Source of the DNA: Arthrobacter globiformis
GTDB taxonomy: Bacteria > Actinomycetota > Actinomycetes > Actinomycetales > Micrococcaceae
Assembly (NCBI RefSeq): GCF_030817195.1
Contig: NZ_JAUSYZ010000001.1
Coordinates: 4,464,001-4,528,000, forward strand
Reading direction: 5' to 3'
DNA length: 64,000 nucleotides
Each line of letters opens with the position of its first letter. Position 1 is the stretch's first letter. The position numbers and the translations under genes are program-made. Positions 33,249 through 41,718 of the stretch are shown piece after piece. The notes below the pieces were generated by a model. It saw nothing but the letters and a program-made list of their open reading frames with translations, ran no database searches and was not told the origin of the DNA.

Positions 33249-33886
33249 GTGAGAACCCGGACGCCATCCGCGCCGACATCGAAGCCACCCGCGCCCGCCT
33301 CGGCACCAACGTGGACGCCGTGGCCGACAAGGTCACCCCGTCCAACATCGTCCACCGCCAGACCGACAAGGTCAAAGACGCCGTCTTCGGAGTGAAGGAG
33401 AAAGTCATGGGCACCGCGGACCACGCCACCCACAGCACCACCGGCGGCCTCCACCACGCCGCGCACACCGCCTCGGGCGGGGTGCACCAGGCCACCGACG
33501 CCGCCGGGAACGCGATCAGCACCGCCGGCGAAGCGATCGCCGACGCCCCCCAGCAGGTCAAGGCCAAAACCCAGGGCAACCCCCTCGCCGCCGGGCTGAT
33601 CGCGTTCGGCGCAGGGCTGCTCGTCTCCTCCCTCATCCCGCCGAGCCAGAAGGAACGCGAAGCCGCCGACGCCCTTAAAACCGCCGCCGAACCCATGACC
33701 AGCCAGCTCACCGACGCGGCCAAGGACATGGCCCAGGGCTGGAAGGAACCCGCCCAGGACGCCATGGAAAACGTCAAGGCCACCGCCACCGACGCCGCCC
33801 AGCACGTCAAGGAAGAAGGCCAAACCGCCGCCACCGACGTCAAAACCACAGCCACCGACGCCAAAGACCACGTCCAAAACACATAG
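33245..33886 (+). CDS. DUF3618 domain protein
   Basis: A 213-residue protein. The N-terminus (PDAIRADIEATRARLGTNVD) is the DUF3618 signature, followed by Ala/His/Thr-rich helices. One membrane segment (PLAAGLIAFGAGLLVSSLIP, about 118-137) precedes an LEA-like Ala/Lys/Thr repeat tail (ATATDAAQHVKEE, TTATDAKDHVQNT). ATG overlaps the holin-like stop by four bases. This order (Ala-rich protein, holin, DUF3618) is common in soil actinobacteria; envelope stress is the likely setting. Confidence 0.9.
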   Translation: MSENPDAIRADIEATRARLGTNVDAVADKVTPSNIVHRQTDKVKDAVFGVKEKVMGTADHATHSTTGGLHHAAHTASGGVHQATDAAGNAISTAGEAIADAPQQVKAKTQGNPLAAGLIAFGAGLLVSSLIPPSQKEREAADALKTAAEPMTSQLTDAAKDMAQGWKEPAQDAMENVKATATDAAQHVKEEGQTAATDVKTTATDAKDHVQNT

Positions 33887-33889
33887 CCC

Positions 33890-33957
33890 CGCCTGAGCCT
33901 GGCTCAGGCGACAACGCCGGAACGCTACAGCGTGACATTCGGATGTAGCGTTCCGGC
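33890..33957 (+). terminator. Double hairpin terminator
   Basis: CGCCTGAGCC/GGCTCAGGCG (33890-33910) is followed by GCCGGAACGCTACA paired perfectly with TGTAGCGTTCCGGC (33916-33957, 14-base loop). Together they close the three-gene operon. Confidence 0.75.
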
Positions 33958-34175
33958 ATGTGCGCGCGTATCTTGAGCGGCCCATTGGGAGTAGGCTCAA
34001 AAGTAAGGGCGACGCGATCATCCAGCCAGGCATGCTGCCGGGCAGGACCCAGAGGTTGCGGCAGGCCCGTTCGTCACGTCATTGGCCGTGGAAACCAGTC
34101 CACGATCGTTCCGGATCTCAAATCCGGCGGTAGACATGGGCCGGGCAACCGGCCCAACGTGGATCGGGGCATCGC

Positions 34176-34955
34176 ATGGCCGCTGAGTCAGGCCATCTGT
34201 CGACGTCCGGGCAAAACCAGGCACCCACGCCCGAGCAGCTGCAGGACCTGCTGCTGGAAAGTCCCGGGTTCGACGAATTCCTTCTTGAGCTGACGGTTTT
34301 CTCGGCATCGAAGCTCGCAGCACCGGACCCGATGCTGTGTGCGATCACAGTTGAGCGCGACGGCCGGCCCGCCACCGTGGCCAGCAGCAGCGACAAAGCC
34401 AAGCAGATGGATGAAAAGCAGTACGGGATCGACGACGGTCCCTGCCTGACGGCTTTACGGGAAGACCGGACCGTCCTGGTCGAGGACCTTGAAACGTCAC
34501 CGAGGTGGCACCGTTACTCACAAGCGGTGGCAACCGAAGGCGTTCAGTCAGTCCTTGCAGTTCCCATTGACGCAGGGCCCAACGCGGCGGCCGCCTTGAA
34601 CTGCTATGCCCTGAACATGTCCACGTTCGGCACATCGACCATAGCGGCAGTAGAGTCCTACAGCGCGTCCCTGTCCCGCATCCTCCGCCTGGCGCTTCGC
34701 GTGCACCATCTTCCCGCCCAGCAGGACCGCCTGCACACGGCCCTGCAGTCCCGGGCGGTAATCGACGCAGCCCTGAGCCTCGTCATGTCCCAGACCCGCG
34801 GCAGCAGGGAGGAAGCCGCCAGACTGCTGCATGAAATGGCACGGTCCAGCAAGCAGCAACTGAAGCAGATCGCCACGGACATCCTGAACGGTGCAGCGCT
34901 CCCCGATCCCTCCGCCGATGAGGGTCCCTCCACTGATCGTGGGCCTCGCCAGTAA
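34176..34955 (+). CDS. GAF-ANTAR RNA-binding regulator (3 of 4)
   Basis: A 259-residue protein: GAF (about 25-178; VASSSDKAKQMDEKQYGIDD, GPCLTALRED) and ANTAR (about 190-243; QSRAVIDAALSLVMSQTRGS). Its ANTAR lacks the usual A-x-G-I-I/L-M wording (it reads AALSLVM), so RNA specificity may differ. Its Pro/Asp tail is disordered. It lies 103 bases before another GAF-ANTAR gene on the same strand. Confidence 0.9.
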   Translation: MAAESGHLSTSGQNQAPTPEQLQDLLLESPGFDEFLLELTVFSASKLAAPDPMLCAITVERDGRPATVASSSDKAKQMDEKQYGIDDGPCLTALREDRTVLVEDLETSPRWHRYSQAVATEGVQSVLAVPIDAGPNAAAALNCYALNMSTFGTSTIAAVESYSASLSRILRLALRVHHLPAQQDRLHTALQSRAVIDAALSLVMSQTRGSREEAARLLHEMARSSKQQLKQIATDILNGAALPDPSADEGPSTDRGPRQ

Positions 34956-35058
34956 GTCCACCGGCGTCGTCGGTAAAGCCGGGATTAGTATGGAGATCAT
35001 CTGCCGACTATCTCCCCCAGGGGATGTTTAAAATACCGAAGACTTGTGAGGCCAGCCC

Positions 35059-35811
35059 GTGACGCGGAAGAACCCAATGGCAGGCGAACTGCCCGAGATC
35101 TTCGCGCGGGTCGCGGGCCTGCTGCTCACGGCGCCAGCGGTTGACCAAGCTGTGGCCAACATAGCCCAAGCCGCTCATGAAAGCCTGGCCGGCAGCGTGG
35201 GCGCAGGGGCCACACTCTTCGACGACCAGGGCCGGCCAACGAGCACAGCTTCCACAAACAGCCTTGTGAAGCAGGCGGACCAGCTGCAGTACGACCTCGG
35301 GGAGGGGCCATGCCTCACAGCCTGGGCAAGCGCCCAAGCCGTCGTGGTGGATGATCTTCGCCGGGAGCACCGCTGGCAGGAGTGGGCCAGTGCCAGTGCC
35401 CCGCTCGGATTGCTGTCCTGTATCAGCGTCCCCCTCCTGCTGCCGGATGCCACGGGAAACGGAACCGCCGAGCCCATCGGCGCCCTGAAGGTCTACGCAG
35501 ACCGCGCGCACGCCTTCGACCTGCACAGCCAGCAGGTCCTGGCACTCCTCGCCCAACCCGCAGCACTCATCCTGTCCAACATCCAGACCAGGGAACGGGC
35601 CGCGCAACTCAGCGAATCCCTGAAGGATGCACTGCACAGCCGGAGCCTCATCGACATGGCCAAGGGCGCCCTCATGGAACGGCTCCAGGTGAACGAAAGG
35701 GAAGCCATGCAGGCCATGATCAGCCGCGCCCGCACGGAAAACCTCCTGCTGAGCGAACTTGCAAAAGGGATCATTGCGCCCGCAATGGACCTCGACCCCC
35801 AGGCACCATGA
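35059..35811 (+). CDS. GAF-ANTAR RNA-binding regulator (4 of 4)
   Basis: A 250-residue protein: GAF (about 15-175; TASTNSLVKQADQLQYDLGE, GPCLTAWASA, IGALKVYADR) and ANTAR (about 188-243; HSRSLIDMAKGALMERLQVN). GTG 35059 or ATG 35077 may start it. The next gene begins inside its stop codon (ATGA), so the two are coupled. Confidence 0.92.
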   Translation: MTRKNPMAGELPEIFARVAGLLLTAPAVDQAVANIAQAAHESLAGSVGAGATLFDDQGRPTSTASTNSLVKQADQLQYDLGEGPCLTAWASAQAVVVDDLRREHRWQEWASASAPLGLLSCISVPLLLPDATGNGTAEPIGALKVYADRAHAFDLHSQQVLALLAQPAALILSNIQTRERAAQLSESLKDALHSRSLIDMAKGALMERLQVNEREAMQAMISRARTENLLLSELAKGIIAPAMDLDPQAP

Positions 35812-36035
35812 CCTCTGAGTCTGATGGCGAGGCCCAAAGAGACCGGACAGCCCAGGCCTTCCGGCAGTCCGACCTTGACGTCGATGAACTTTGGATGCAC
35901 TACTTCAGCATTGGCGGCGACGCCGGGGCAATGGAAATTGACGCGTACCTCCACGGCTCATACATGCTCCGCCCCATCCAGCGTGACCTGCTTGACCATG
36001 CCATCTACGAACTGGACAACTCCGACCTGGACTGA
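35808..36035 (+). CDS. Small acidic protein coupled to ANTAR gene
   Basis: A 75-residue acidic protein, with QAFRQSDLDVDELWMHYFSI, GGDAGAMEIDAYLHGSYML and QRDLLDHAIYELDNSDLD. The ATG overlaps the stop of the GAF-ANTAR gene. No known domain is recognised, but the length, composition and overlap support a real gene, perhaps a partner of the regulator. Confidence 0.72.
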   Translation: MTSESDGEAQRDRTAQAFRQSDLDVDELWMHYFSIGGDAGAMEIDAYLHGSYMLRPIQRDLLDHAIYELDNSDLD

Positions 36036-36083
36036 CCCGGGCAGGCAGGTCCCGGACGGACCCGGCTCAGCGGCGGCGTAAAG

Positions 36084-36422
36084 TCAGCGCGGCTGTGCGG
36101 GGTTGGTCGGAACCCCCTGAGACGGCGGGTTGATCGGCGGTCCCGACGTAGCCGGTGATACCTTCGAGCCGTGCTGGGTCTGACTTACTTCAGGAGTGTC
36201 CGGCGCAGACGTGGCGCTGGGCTCGGCGCCGCCTTTAAGGGCGTCCAGACGGCTTTCCAAAATTTGCACCACCGGCAGACGGTTGCCGTGGGCCCGTTCA
36301 TAGCTCAACAACTGACCCACGCCTGCCTCATCCAAGCCTGAGATGCGGGACGGCAAGGTGCCGCTGGGAATGTGGTCGTAGTCGGCCAGCGGCAGGTCAT
36401 CATGTTCGGGAATTTCGTTCAC
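36084..36422 (-). CDS. Small conserved protein (DUF8129-like segment)
   Basis: A 112-residue soluble protein. Residues 10-60 (LPLADYDHIPSGTLPSRISG, LSYERAHGNRLPVVQILESR) match a short helical segment often found in actinobacterial lipid-droplet-associated and envelope proteins. The tail is Pro/Ser/Thr-rich and disordered. AGGAGG lies nine bases before the ATG. CATGCTTATTAT at 36479-36490 upstream resembles the shared element of this window. Confidence 0.72.
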   Translation of the reverse strand: MNEIPEHDDLPLADYDHIPSGTLPSRISGLDEAGVGQLLSYERAHGNRLPVVQILESRLDALKGGAEPSATSAPDTPEVSQTQHGSKVSPATSGPPINPPSQGVPTNPAQPR

Positions 36423-36545
36423 GGAAGCAACCTCCTAAGAAAAGACTATGAACCAACCTTCCCGGAAGGGATGATCAGCATGCTTATTATCTTGGCGCAG
36501 GAGCATCACGATATCCAGAGCCAGCACCGGATTTCTCCCGCCGGA

Positions 36546-37067
36546 CTACTGTTCTGCGACCGTCTGCCGCTGTAGGGCGGCCACGCCCCGCCCGTGGAGC
36601 AGCCAGCCGGCAGCGATGAGGAGCAGGCTGAGGGCCAGGAATCCCAGGTCCCAGACGACTGGACCTCCCAGATCGTCACGGACGTGATGGATCTGGAGGA
36701 GCTGATGATCCACGAGGCCTTCCACCACGTTGAAGATCCCCCAGCCGGCCAGGACCAGGCCGAAATGAAAGCTCCAATTAGGTGCCAGCCGCCCCTGACG
36801 CCAGGCCCTGATGGTCACCACCGACGCCGCGAGGACCAGCAGCCACATGAGGAGGTGAAAGAACCCGTCCACGAGGGTGTTCACTTCCAGCCCCGCGACG
36901 GTGTCCACGGGGTGATCGTGCGTGTTGCTCACCATATGGTGCCACTGCAGGATCTGGTGCAGGACGATTCCGTCCACAAAGCCGCCGAGACCCAGGCCAT
37001 AGAGAATCCCCGCGGCTTTCGACGGGGGAACCCCTGCCGCTCCCGTCATCTGTCCCTGACTGGCCAT
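36546..37067 (-). CDS. DUF2243 membrane protein
   Basis: A 173-residue protein with four helices. GGFVDGIVLHQILQWHHMVS and VEGLVDHQLLQIHHV are the paired His-rich motifs of DUF2243. His residues near the membrane suggest metal or haem binding, but no function is proven. ATG 37067 is chosen because homology begins near residue 12; the longer frame to 37301 is an antisense shadow of the M20 remnant. Confidence 0.88.
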   Translation of the reverse strand: MASQGQMTGAAGVPPSKAAGILYGLGLGGFVDGIVLHQILQWHHMVSNTHDHPVDTVAGLEVNTLVDGFFHLLMWLLVLAASVVTIRAWRQGRLAPNWSFHFGLVLAGWGIFNVVEGLVDHQLLQIHHVRDDLGGPVVWDLGFLALSLLLIAAGWLLHGRGVAALQRQTVAEQ

Positions 37068-37091
37068 GGGGTGAACGCTACCGCTGTCCCC

Positions 37092-38284
37092 CGCCGGCCG
37101 CATCCCCGGGCCGAATGGGCTGCCGCCCCTGGCTCGCCTACTGTGCTCATCTACAGCCACCATGACGTCCGCGCCGTCAAGGAGGAAAACTGGGACCAGA
37201 CCTCGCCATTCGATCCGGTCCTGCAGGACGGCAGGCTTTACGGCCGGGGAAGCTCGGACGGCAAAGGCCAGGTGATGGCCCACATTGGGGGATCCCTGCA
37301 CACCTGAACGCTACGGGACGCAGCCCCCGGCGGTGAACCTCAAGTTTCTCGTCGAAGGGGAGGAAGAGGCCGGCTCCCCCGGCTTGCCGGACCTGCTCGA
37401 GGCCAACCGGTCGCGCCTGGACGCCGAGGCGGTGATCTTTTCCGACACGCTGCTGTGGCGGCGCGCCGATCATCCGGCGTTGTGCACCAGCATCCGCGGC
37501 ATGCTCGGCGCAAGCATCGAGGTCTACGGTCCGTTCACCGACATCCACAGCGGCGCAGTGTCCGGCACTGCCCCCCAACCCCGCCCTCGAACTCAGCAGG
37601 CTGCTCGCGCGGCTGCACGACCAGCAGGGCAGAATCACCTTTCCCGGCTTCTACGACAACGTCGAAGAAATCTCCCCTCGCCGCCGGGCCGAACTGGCGG
37701 CTCTTCCCTTCGATCCCGAAGACTGGTTGGAACGCTCGCATACGCGCAGCATCGGCGGCGAGGAGGGCTACACCGTCCTCGAACGGCTCTGGGAGCGTCC
37801 GGCGCTTGAGGTGATTGCCCTGGCTGCCGGGGACCCTGTGGGGGTGAAACGTGCAGCCGTCCCCTCGATGGCGTCGGCCGAACTCAGCATCCGCACAGTT
37901 GCCGGCCAAAAGGTCAACGAGGTGGCTGAGCAGGTGCGGCGCTGGGTGGAGGCAACCATCAGCGAGGACTACGGCTATGCACTGTCCCTGGACACCGAAA
38001 CAGCGCAGGAGTTTTACCGCACGCCGGAGGGCCCGTTCCTGAATGCCCTCTCAGCAGCAAAGGAGAGAGGCTTCGGGTCACCGGAGGTCGGCCGCATGGG
38101 GAACGCCGGAGGCGGACCTGCCGATCTTCTCTCCTCTGCTTTGAATGTCCCCGTGGTTTTCTTTGGAACGGGACTCGTGGAAGACAACTGGCACGACAGT
38201 GACGAGAGCGTCCGCGTGGACATCCTGAAAGCCGGGGCCGCCACATTGGCCTTCCTGTGGGAAGAACCGGGACGGCGCGGATAA
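37092..38284 (+). pseudogene. Decayed M20 family dipeptidase
   Basis: Three frames carry successive parts of an M20/M25/M40 metallopeptidase. Part one (to about 37300) has VLIYSHHDV and LYGRGSSDGKGQVMAH. Part two (about 37300-37570) has VNLKFLVEGEEEAGSPGLPD and TSIRGMLGASIEVYGP. Part three (from about 37570) has PNPALELSRLLARLHDQ, RSIGGEEGY, ELSIRTVAGQKVNEVAEQVR and a normal C-terminus. Frame changes lie near 37290-37310 (with an in-frame TGA) and in the C-run at 37571-37576. The N-terminal 80 or so residues are absent. At least three lesions make this a true pseudogene. Confidence 0.85.
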
Positions 38285-38387
38285 ATGCCCTGATCAGACC
38301 CTTACGGGAACTTGACGTCACCCACCGCACGGACTACACAATAAGTAGCCTTAGTAACTGGTCCTGCCCCTGCGAGGAGGAAATGCC

Positions 38388-38996
38388 ATGAGTGATGAGC
38401 CGGGTAACCAGACGCCGGACACCCCCAATGTCAGCGAGACCGAGCTGCGGGAAATGAAGGTGGATGAGCTCCGCCAGGAGGCGAAGGACGAAAACATCAG
38501 CGGAACCTCCGGCATGCGCAAGGAGGAACTGGTGAAGGAAGTTGCCAACGCCCGTTCCCAAGGCGCAGGCAACAGCGACGGCGGCGCCGACTCCGACCCC
38601 GACGACCTGGGCGCCGGACCGGAAGGCGGCAAGATCCGGCACGGGGACGCCTCATCCAGCTCGCTGAAGTATTCGCAGGAGGTCACCTCCATCGAGGATG
38701 AACCCGAACGGGAAGGCCGCAGCCTCGCCACAACCCACCACGAGGTCATCAGGCAGTGGGCCGAAGAGCGCGGCGGAGTTCCGGCCACGGTTGAAGGTAC
38801 GGAACACGGTGATCATCTGGGCGTGCTGCGCATAGATTTTGGCGGCGATGACAGCAACCTGCGTCATGTGAGCTGGGAGGAATGGTTCAAGACTTTTGAC
38901 GGGCGCCATCTCAATTTCATCTATCAGGAACAGCGCACTGACGGAACGCAGTCCAACTTCTTCCGCCTAGAAAACCCGGAACGTGAAGACGCCTAG
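38388..38996 (+). CDS. Rho N-terminal/SAP-like domain protein
   Basis: A 202-residue acidic protein. Residues 20-50 (MKVDELRQEAKDENISGTSG, MRKEELVKEV) match the Rho-N/SAP-type helix-extended-loop-helix nucleic-acid-binding fold. The C-terminal part (about 105-195; HEVIRQWAEERGGVPATVEG, HLGVLRIDFGG, VSWEEWFKTFDGRHLNFIYQ) is a compact domain common in actinobacteria. GAGGAGG precedes the ATG. The next gene overlaps its end by 14 bases. Confidence 0.85.
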   Translation: MSDEPGNQTPDTPNVSETELREMKVDELRQEAKDENISGTSGMRKEELVKEVANARSQGAGNSDGGADSDPDDLGAGPEGGKIRHGDASSSSLKYSQEVTSIEDEPEREGRSLATTHHEVIRQWAEERGGVPATVEGTEHGDHLGVLRIDFGGDDSNLRHVSWEEWFKTFDGRHLNFIYQEQRTDGTQSNFFRLENPEREDA

Positions 38997-39408
38997 GGCC
39001 GGCAGGGGCCTGCGGTTTGGGCTCCTCGCCGTGCTCGCGCTCTCGGGAGCCGTACTCTCGGGATGCGCTCCTGAGGGAACGGAAGCCGGGGAAGCGGCTG
39101 AAGCGTTCCACCGGGACGTGGCCAGCTCTGACATGACGGCGGCGTGCTCGCTGCTCCAGTCCAAAACGCGGGAGGAGACGGCCCGCTCCAGCGATGCCGG
39201 CACCTGCGAGAGCCAACTGGAAAAGGCCAAAATCCCGGAACCGGGAAAACTGCTGAGCACCGAGCAGTTCGGCCGTGACGCCTTTGTGGAGTTCGAGCAC
39301 GACGCCGTCTTCCTGGCCGCCTCCGACGCGGGCTGGAAAATAACGGGCGTGGGCTGCACCCCTAATGGGGAAGAAGCGCCGTACACCTGCGAAGTAGGAG
39401 GCAAATAG
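38983..39408 (+). CDS. Hypothetical lipoprotein
   Basis: A 141-residue lipoprotein. The basic N-terminus, hydrophobic core and lipobox (VLSGC, Cys at about residue 28) are clear. The mature part, with three pairs of Cys and an NTF2-like helical-beta pattern (EAFHRDVASSDMTAACSLLQ), matches small actinobacterial exported proteins of unknown role. GTG 38983 lies inside the previous gene's end, indicating coupling. Confidence 0.82.
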   Translation: MKTPRAGRGLRFGLLAVLALSGAVLSGCAPEGTEAGEAAEAFHRDVASSDMTAACSLLQSKTREETARSSDAGTCESQLEKAKIPEPGKLLSTEQFGRDAFVEFEHDAVFLAASDAGWKITGVGCTPNGEEAPYTCEVGGK

Positions 39409-39409
39409 A

Positions 39410-39493
39410 ATGCGCTGGAGCTTTGCCCTGTACCTCATCCTGATCTTCGGCGGACTGGCCTACATGGCCGCCGTCGGGCTTGTTCGGGGATAG
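39410..39493 (+). CDS. 27-residue single-span membrane peptide
   Basis: ATG 39410 follows AGGAGG with eight-base spacing; the product is one hydrophobic helix (SFALYLILIFGGLAYMAAVG) with a basic end. It begins one base after the lipoprotein stop and ends seven bases before the DUF6766 start, so it fits an operon of envelope genes. Such micropeptides often modulate membrane partners; that role is inferred. Confidence 0.6.
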   Translation: MRWSFALYLILIFGGLAYMAAVGLVRG

Positions 39494-39500
39494 GCGGGCC

Positions 39501-40175
39501 GTGAAAAAAGCACTCAGAAACAACGGCCTCAGCCTCTTCTTCGGCCTGATCTTCCTCCTGGCCCTGCTGGGCCAGGGCCTTACCGGCCACGCGCTTTTCA
39601 ACGAGGAGCAACTGGCCTCCGGACTGGAGGAAATCAGCCTGGCACAGTACCTGACGTCGTCGAACTTCGCCGTCGACGTCTCGGAAAACTGGCAGTCCGA
39701 GTACCTGCAGTTCCTGCTGTACATCTACGCGACCATCTGGCTGCTCCAAAAGGGATCACCCGAATCCAAGGAGCTAGACCAGCCAGGCATCGAATCCGAT
39801 GAGGAACAGCTGGTGGGTGAGCACAGCAACGCCAAGTCCCCGAAGTGGGCCCGGGCTACCGGCTGGCGCCAGACCTTGTACTCAAACTCGCTCGGCATGA
39901 CGATGGGGCTGATTTTCATCCTGTCCTGGCTGGTGCAGTCAATCGCCGGGAACAGCAACTACAACCAGGAACAGATCCAGAACTTCCAGCAACCCGTCAG
40001 CTGGCCGGAGTACATCGTTTCGCCTGAGTTCTGGAACCGCACCCTGCAGAACTGGCAGTCCGAATTCCTGGCCGTCGGTTCCATGGTTGTCCTGTCGATC
40101 TACCTCCGCCAGCGCGGCTCACCGGAGTCCAAGCCCGTGGGCTCGGCGCACGACGACACGGGCACCACGGGCTAG
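39501..40175 (+). CDS. DUF6766 family membrane protein
   Basis: A 224-residue protein with four helices in two similar halves. Half one has NNGLSLFFGLIFLLALLGQG and ENWQSEYLQFLLYIYATIWL, then LLQKGSPESK. Half two has NSLGMTMGLIFILSWLVQSI and QNWQSEFLAVGSMVVLSIYL, then RQRGSPESK. The internal duplication (NWQSE, GSPESK) is striking and typical of DUF6766. GTG 39501 starts the first half; function unknown. Confidence 0.85.
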   Translation: MKKALRNNGLSLFFGLIFLLALLGQGLTGHALFNEEQLASGLEEISLAQYLTSSNFAVDVSENWQSEYLQFLLYIYATIWLLQKGSPESKELDQPGIESDEEQLVGEHSNAKSPKWARATGWRQTLYSNSLGMTMGLIFILSWLVQSIAGNSNYNQEQIQNFQQPVSWPEYIVSPEFWNRTLQNWQSEFLAVGSMVVLSIYLRQRGSPESKPVGSAHDDTGTTG

Positions 40176-40227
40176 CGCGGGGCGGCGGAGCTGCCGGCCC
40201 ACAGGTGCCGGGACCCGCCGTCGAGTG

Positions 40228-40515
40228 TCACAGCCCGTCGACAGCCCAGCCTTCCTGGTAATCCGGATGGTCCTTGTAGACGGCGGCGAGGGACATCAGT
40301 ACGTACTCGCTCGTGGCGCCGATGGCGGTGGCGACATCGGTGACCAGCGGCACGTTGCCCAGGATCTTCCGTTTGGCCGCGCATTCTGAAAGCACCCGTC
40401 CGGGATTGAACCAGCCGACGACGGGTCCCGCCGCTCCTTCCATTTCCAGTCCCTTCCGGGCATCCGCCTCGTCCTCGTCGATCCGCGCTTCCAGAAAATC
40501 GATCAGGTCGGCCAT
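40228..40515 (-). CDS. DUF6221 family protein
   Basis: A 95-residue soluble protein with LIDFLEARIDEDEADARKGL, FNPGRVLSECAAKRKILG and YKDHPDYQEGW, which together are the DUF6221 pattern (acidic start, R-V-L-x-E-x-x-A-K-R, then DHPDY). The function is unknown; many sit in actinobacterial mobile or regulatory regions. It follows the universal stress gene by 74 bases on the same strand. Confidence 0.88.
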   Translation of the reverse strand: MADLIDFLEARIDEDEADARKGLEMEGAAGPVVGWFNPGRVLSECAAKRKILGNVPLVTDVATAIGATSEYVLMSLAAVYKDHPDYQEGWAVDGL

Positions 40516-40589
40516 ATGAAGTCCCTCGCATTCATCTTGTGTGGGTGGATGGTGTCCGTGGTCTGGACGTCAGTCGCATCGGAACGGTC

Positions 40590-41153
40590 TCAGGCGTTCT
40601 CCTTCGGGCGGTGCCGTCTCTGCGGGGCGAGCGGAACAACAACCACCGGCCGGGCCTGCCGGTGCGTGAGATGGACGGCCACCGAGCCGAGGAGCAGCTG
40701 TTCCAGCCGGGCGCCCACCCTGCCTTCACGCGTGCCCACCACAATGACCGAGGCATCTGCCGAATCGGCCAGCCGGGCCAGCGCCCGCGCGGGTTCCCCG
40801 ACAAGGGTCAGAAGCGACCATCGGATCCCGGCCTTGCCGAGAACAGCCTGCAGGTGCTCTCTGAGATGGGCGCTGGTTTGCTCGACGTCGTCAACGGTTC
40901 CGTCCTGCCCCGTCGACTGGAGCAGGTCCTGGTCGTCCCGCTCGTTGCTGAGGTACGAGGTGATGTCCACATAGGCACAGATCAGCTTGACGTTCAGGGA
41001 GTAGGCCAGCCGGGCGGCGCTATGCACTACGGCGGGCGGCTGCCCGGGCACGACGCCGGCCACCACCGGGCCGGCAATCCGTTGCGGGACGAATTCGTCC
41101 TCCCGGTCCGGGAGCCCGGCCTTCTTCGCTGGCTCATTCATGAGTGCTGCCAT
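40590..41153 (-). CDS. Universal stress protein
   Basis: A 187-residue UspA-like protein. The core includes IAGPVVAGVVPGQPPAVVHS, AARLAYSLNVKLICAYVDI and the nucleotide-binding turn VIVVGTREGRVGARLEQLLL, GSVAVHLTHRQARPVVVVP. It is expected to bind ATP or a nucleotide and act in stress survival. The N-terminal 25 residues are a polar extension. Confidence 0.88.
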   Translation of the reverse strand: MAALMNEPAKKAGLPDREDEFVPQRIAGPVVAGVVPGQPPAVVHSAARLAYSLNVKLICAYVDITSYLSNERDDQDLLQSTGQDGTVDDVEQTSAHLREHLQAVLGKAGIRWSLLTLVGEPARALARLADSADASVIVVGTREGRVGARLEQLLLGSVAVHLTHRQARPVVVVPLAPQRRHRPKENA

Positions 41154-41247
41154 TCCACGCTGTCCTTACGGCAGATCGGGGTGACTCTCATTTCCAGCCT
41201 ACTAGGACGCACTGGCACCGGCGGGCAACCTGATGGAGGATGGGCGC

Positions 41248-41718
41248 ATGGCGGAACGTGGAGGTCGCTCGCAGTTTGCTGTTGCCGGCTGGCTCTTCGG
41301 GTCCGTCAGTGTCGTCCTGGGCCTGGTCATCCACGCTGTGTCCGGGCATCCCGTGCCTGCGGTGCCCATCGTCGTCGCCACCGCCGCGCTGCTGAGCCTG
41401 GCCGGCGCGGTCGTCACCCGGATCGGTGTTCCGAACTGGGCGTTGCTGGTGCTGGCCGGGGCGGGACAGCAGACCATTCACTGGGCTTTCGCGCTCTTCT
41501 CCAATCCGTTGGCCACCACCCTCGACGGTCACGGACATGCGGCCGCCGTACAGTTCACCGGCCCCGGTCTGCTGCTGGCCGGCGTGCCAACCCAGCCGCT
41601 GCACGTGCTGCTGTACGCGCACGTTGCCGCGGCGCTGCTGACGTCCCTGCTGGTTCAGCGGCTGAAAACATCGGAGCCGAAGCGGTTCAACCCGGGGGCG
41701 GCGGCGTACGCGAGGTAG
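41248..41718 (+). CDS. Small multi-pass membrane protein
   Basis: A 156-residue protein with four to five hydrophobic helices (FAVAGWLFGSVSVVLGLVIH, WALLVLAGAGQQTIHWAFAL). His residues lie at HGHAAAV and near helix ends. ATG 41248 has GGAGG eight bases upstream, better than ATG 41233. No family was recognised. Its last 64 bases overlap the convergent phosphoesterase gene. Confidence 0.72.
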   Translation: MAERGGRSQFAVAGWLFGSVSVVLGLVIHAVSGHPVPAVPIVVATAALLSLAGAVVTRIGVPNWALLVLAGAGQQTIHWAFALFSNPLATTLDGHGHAAAVQFTGPGLLLAGVPTQPLHVLLYAHVAAALLTSLLVQRLKTSEPKRFNPGAAAYAR

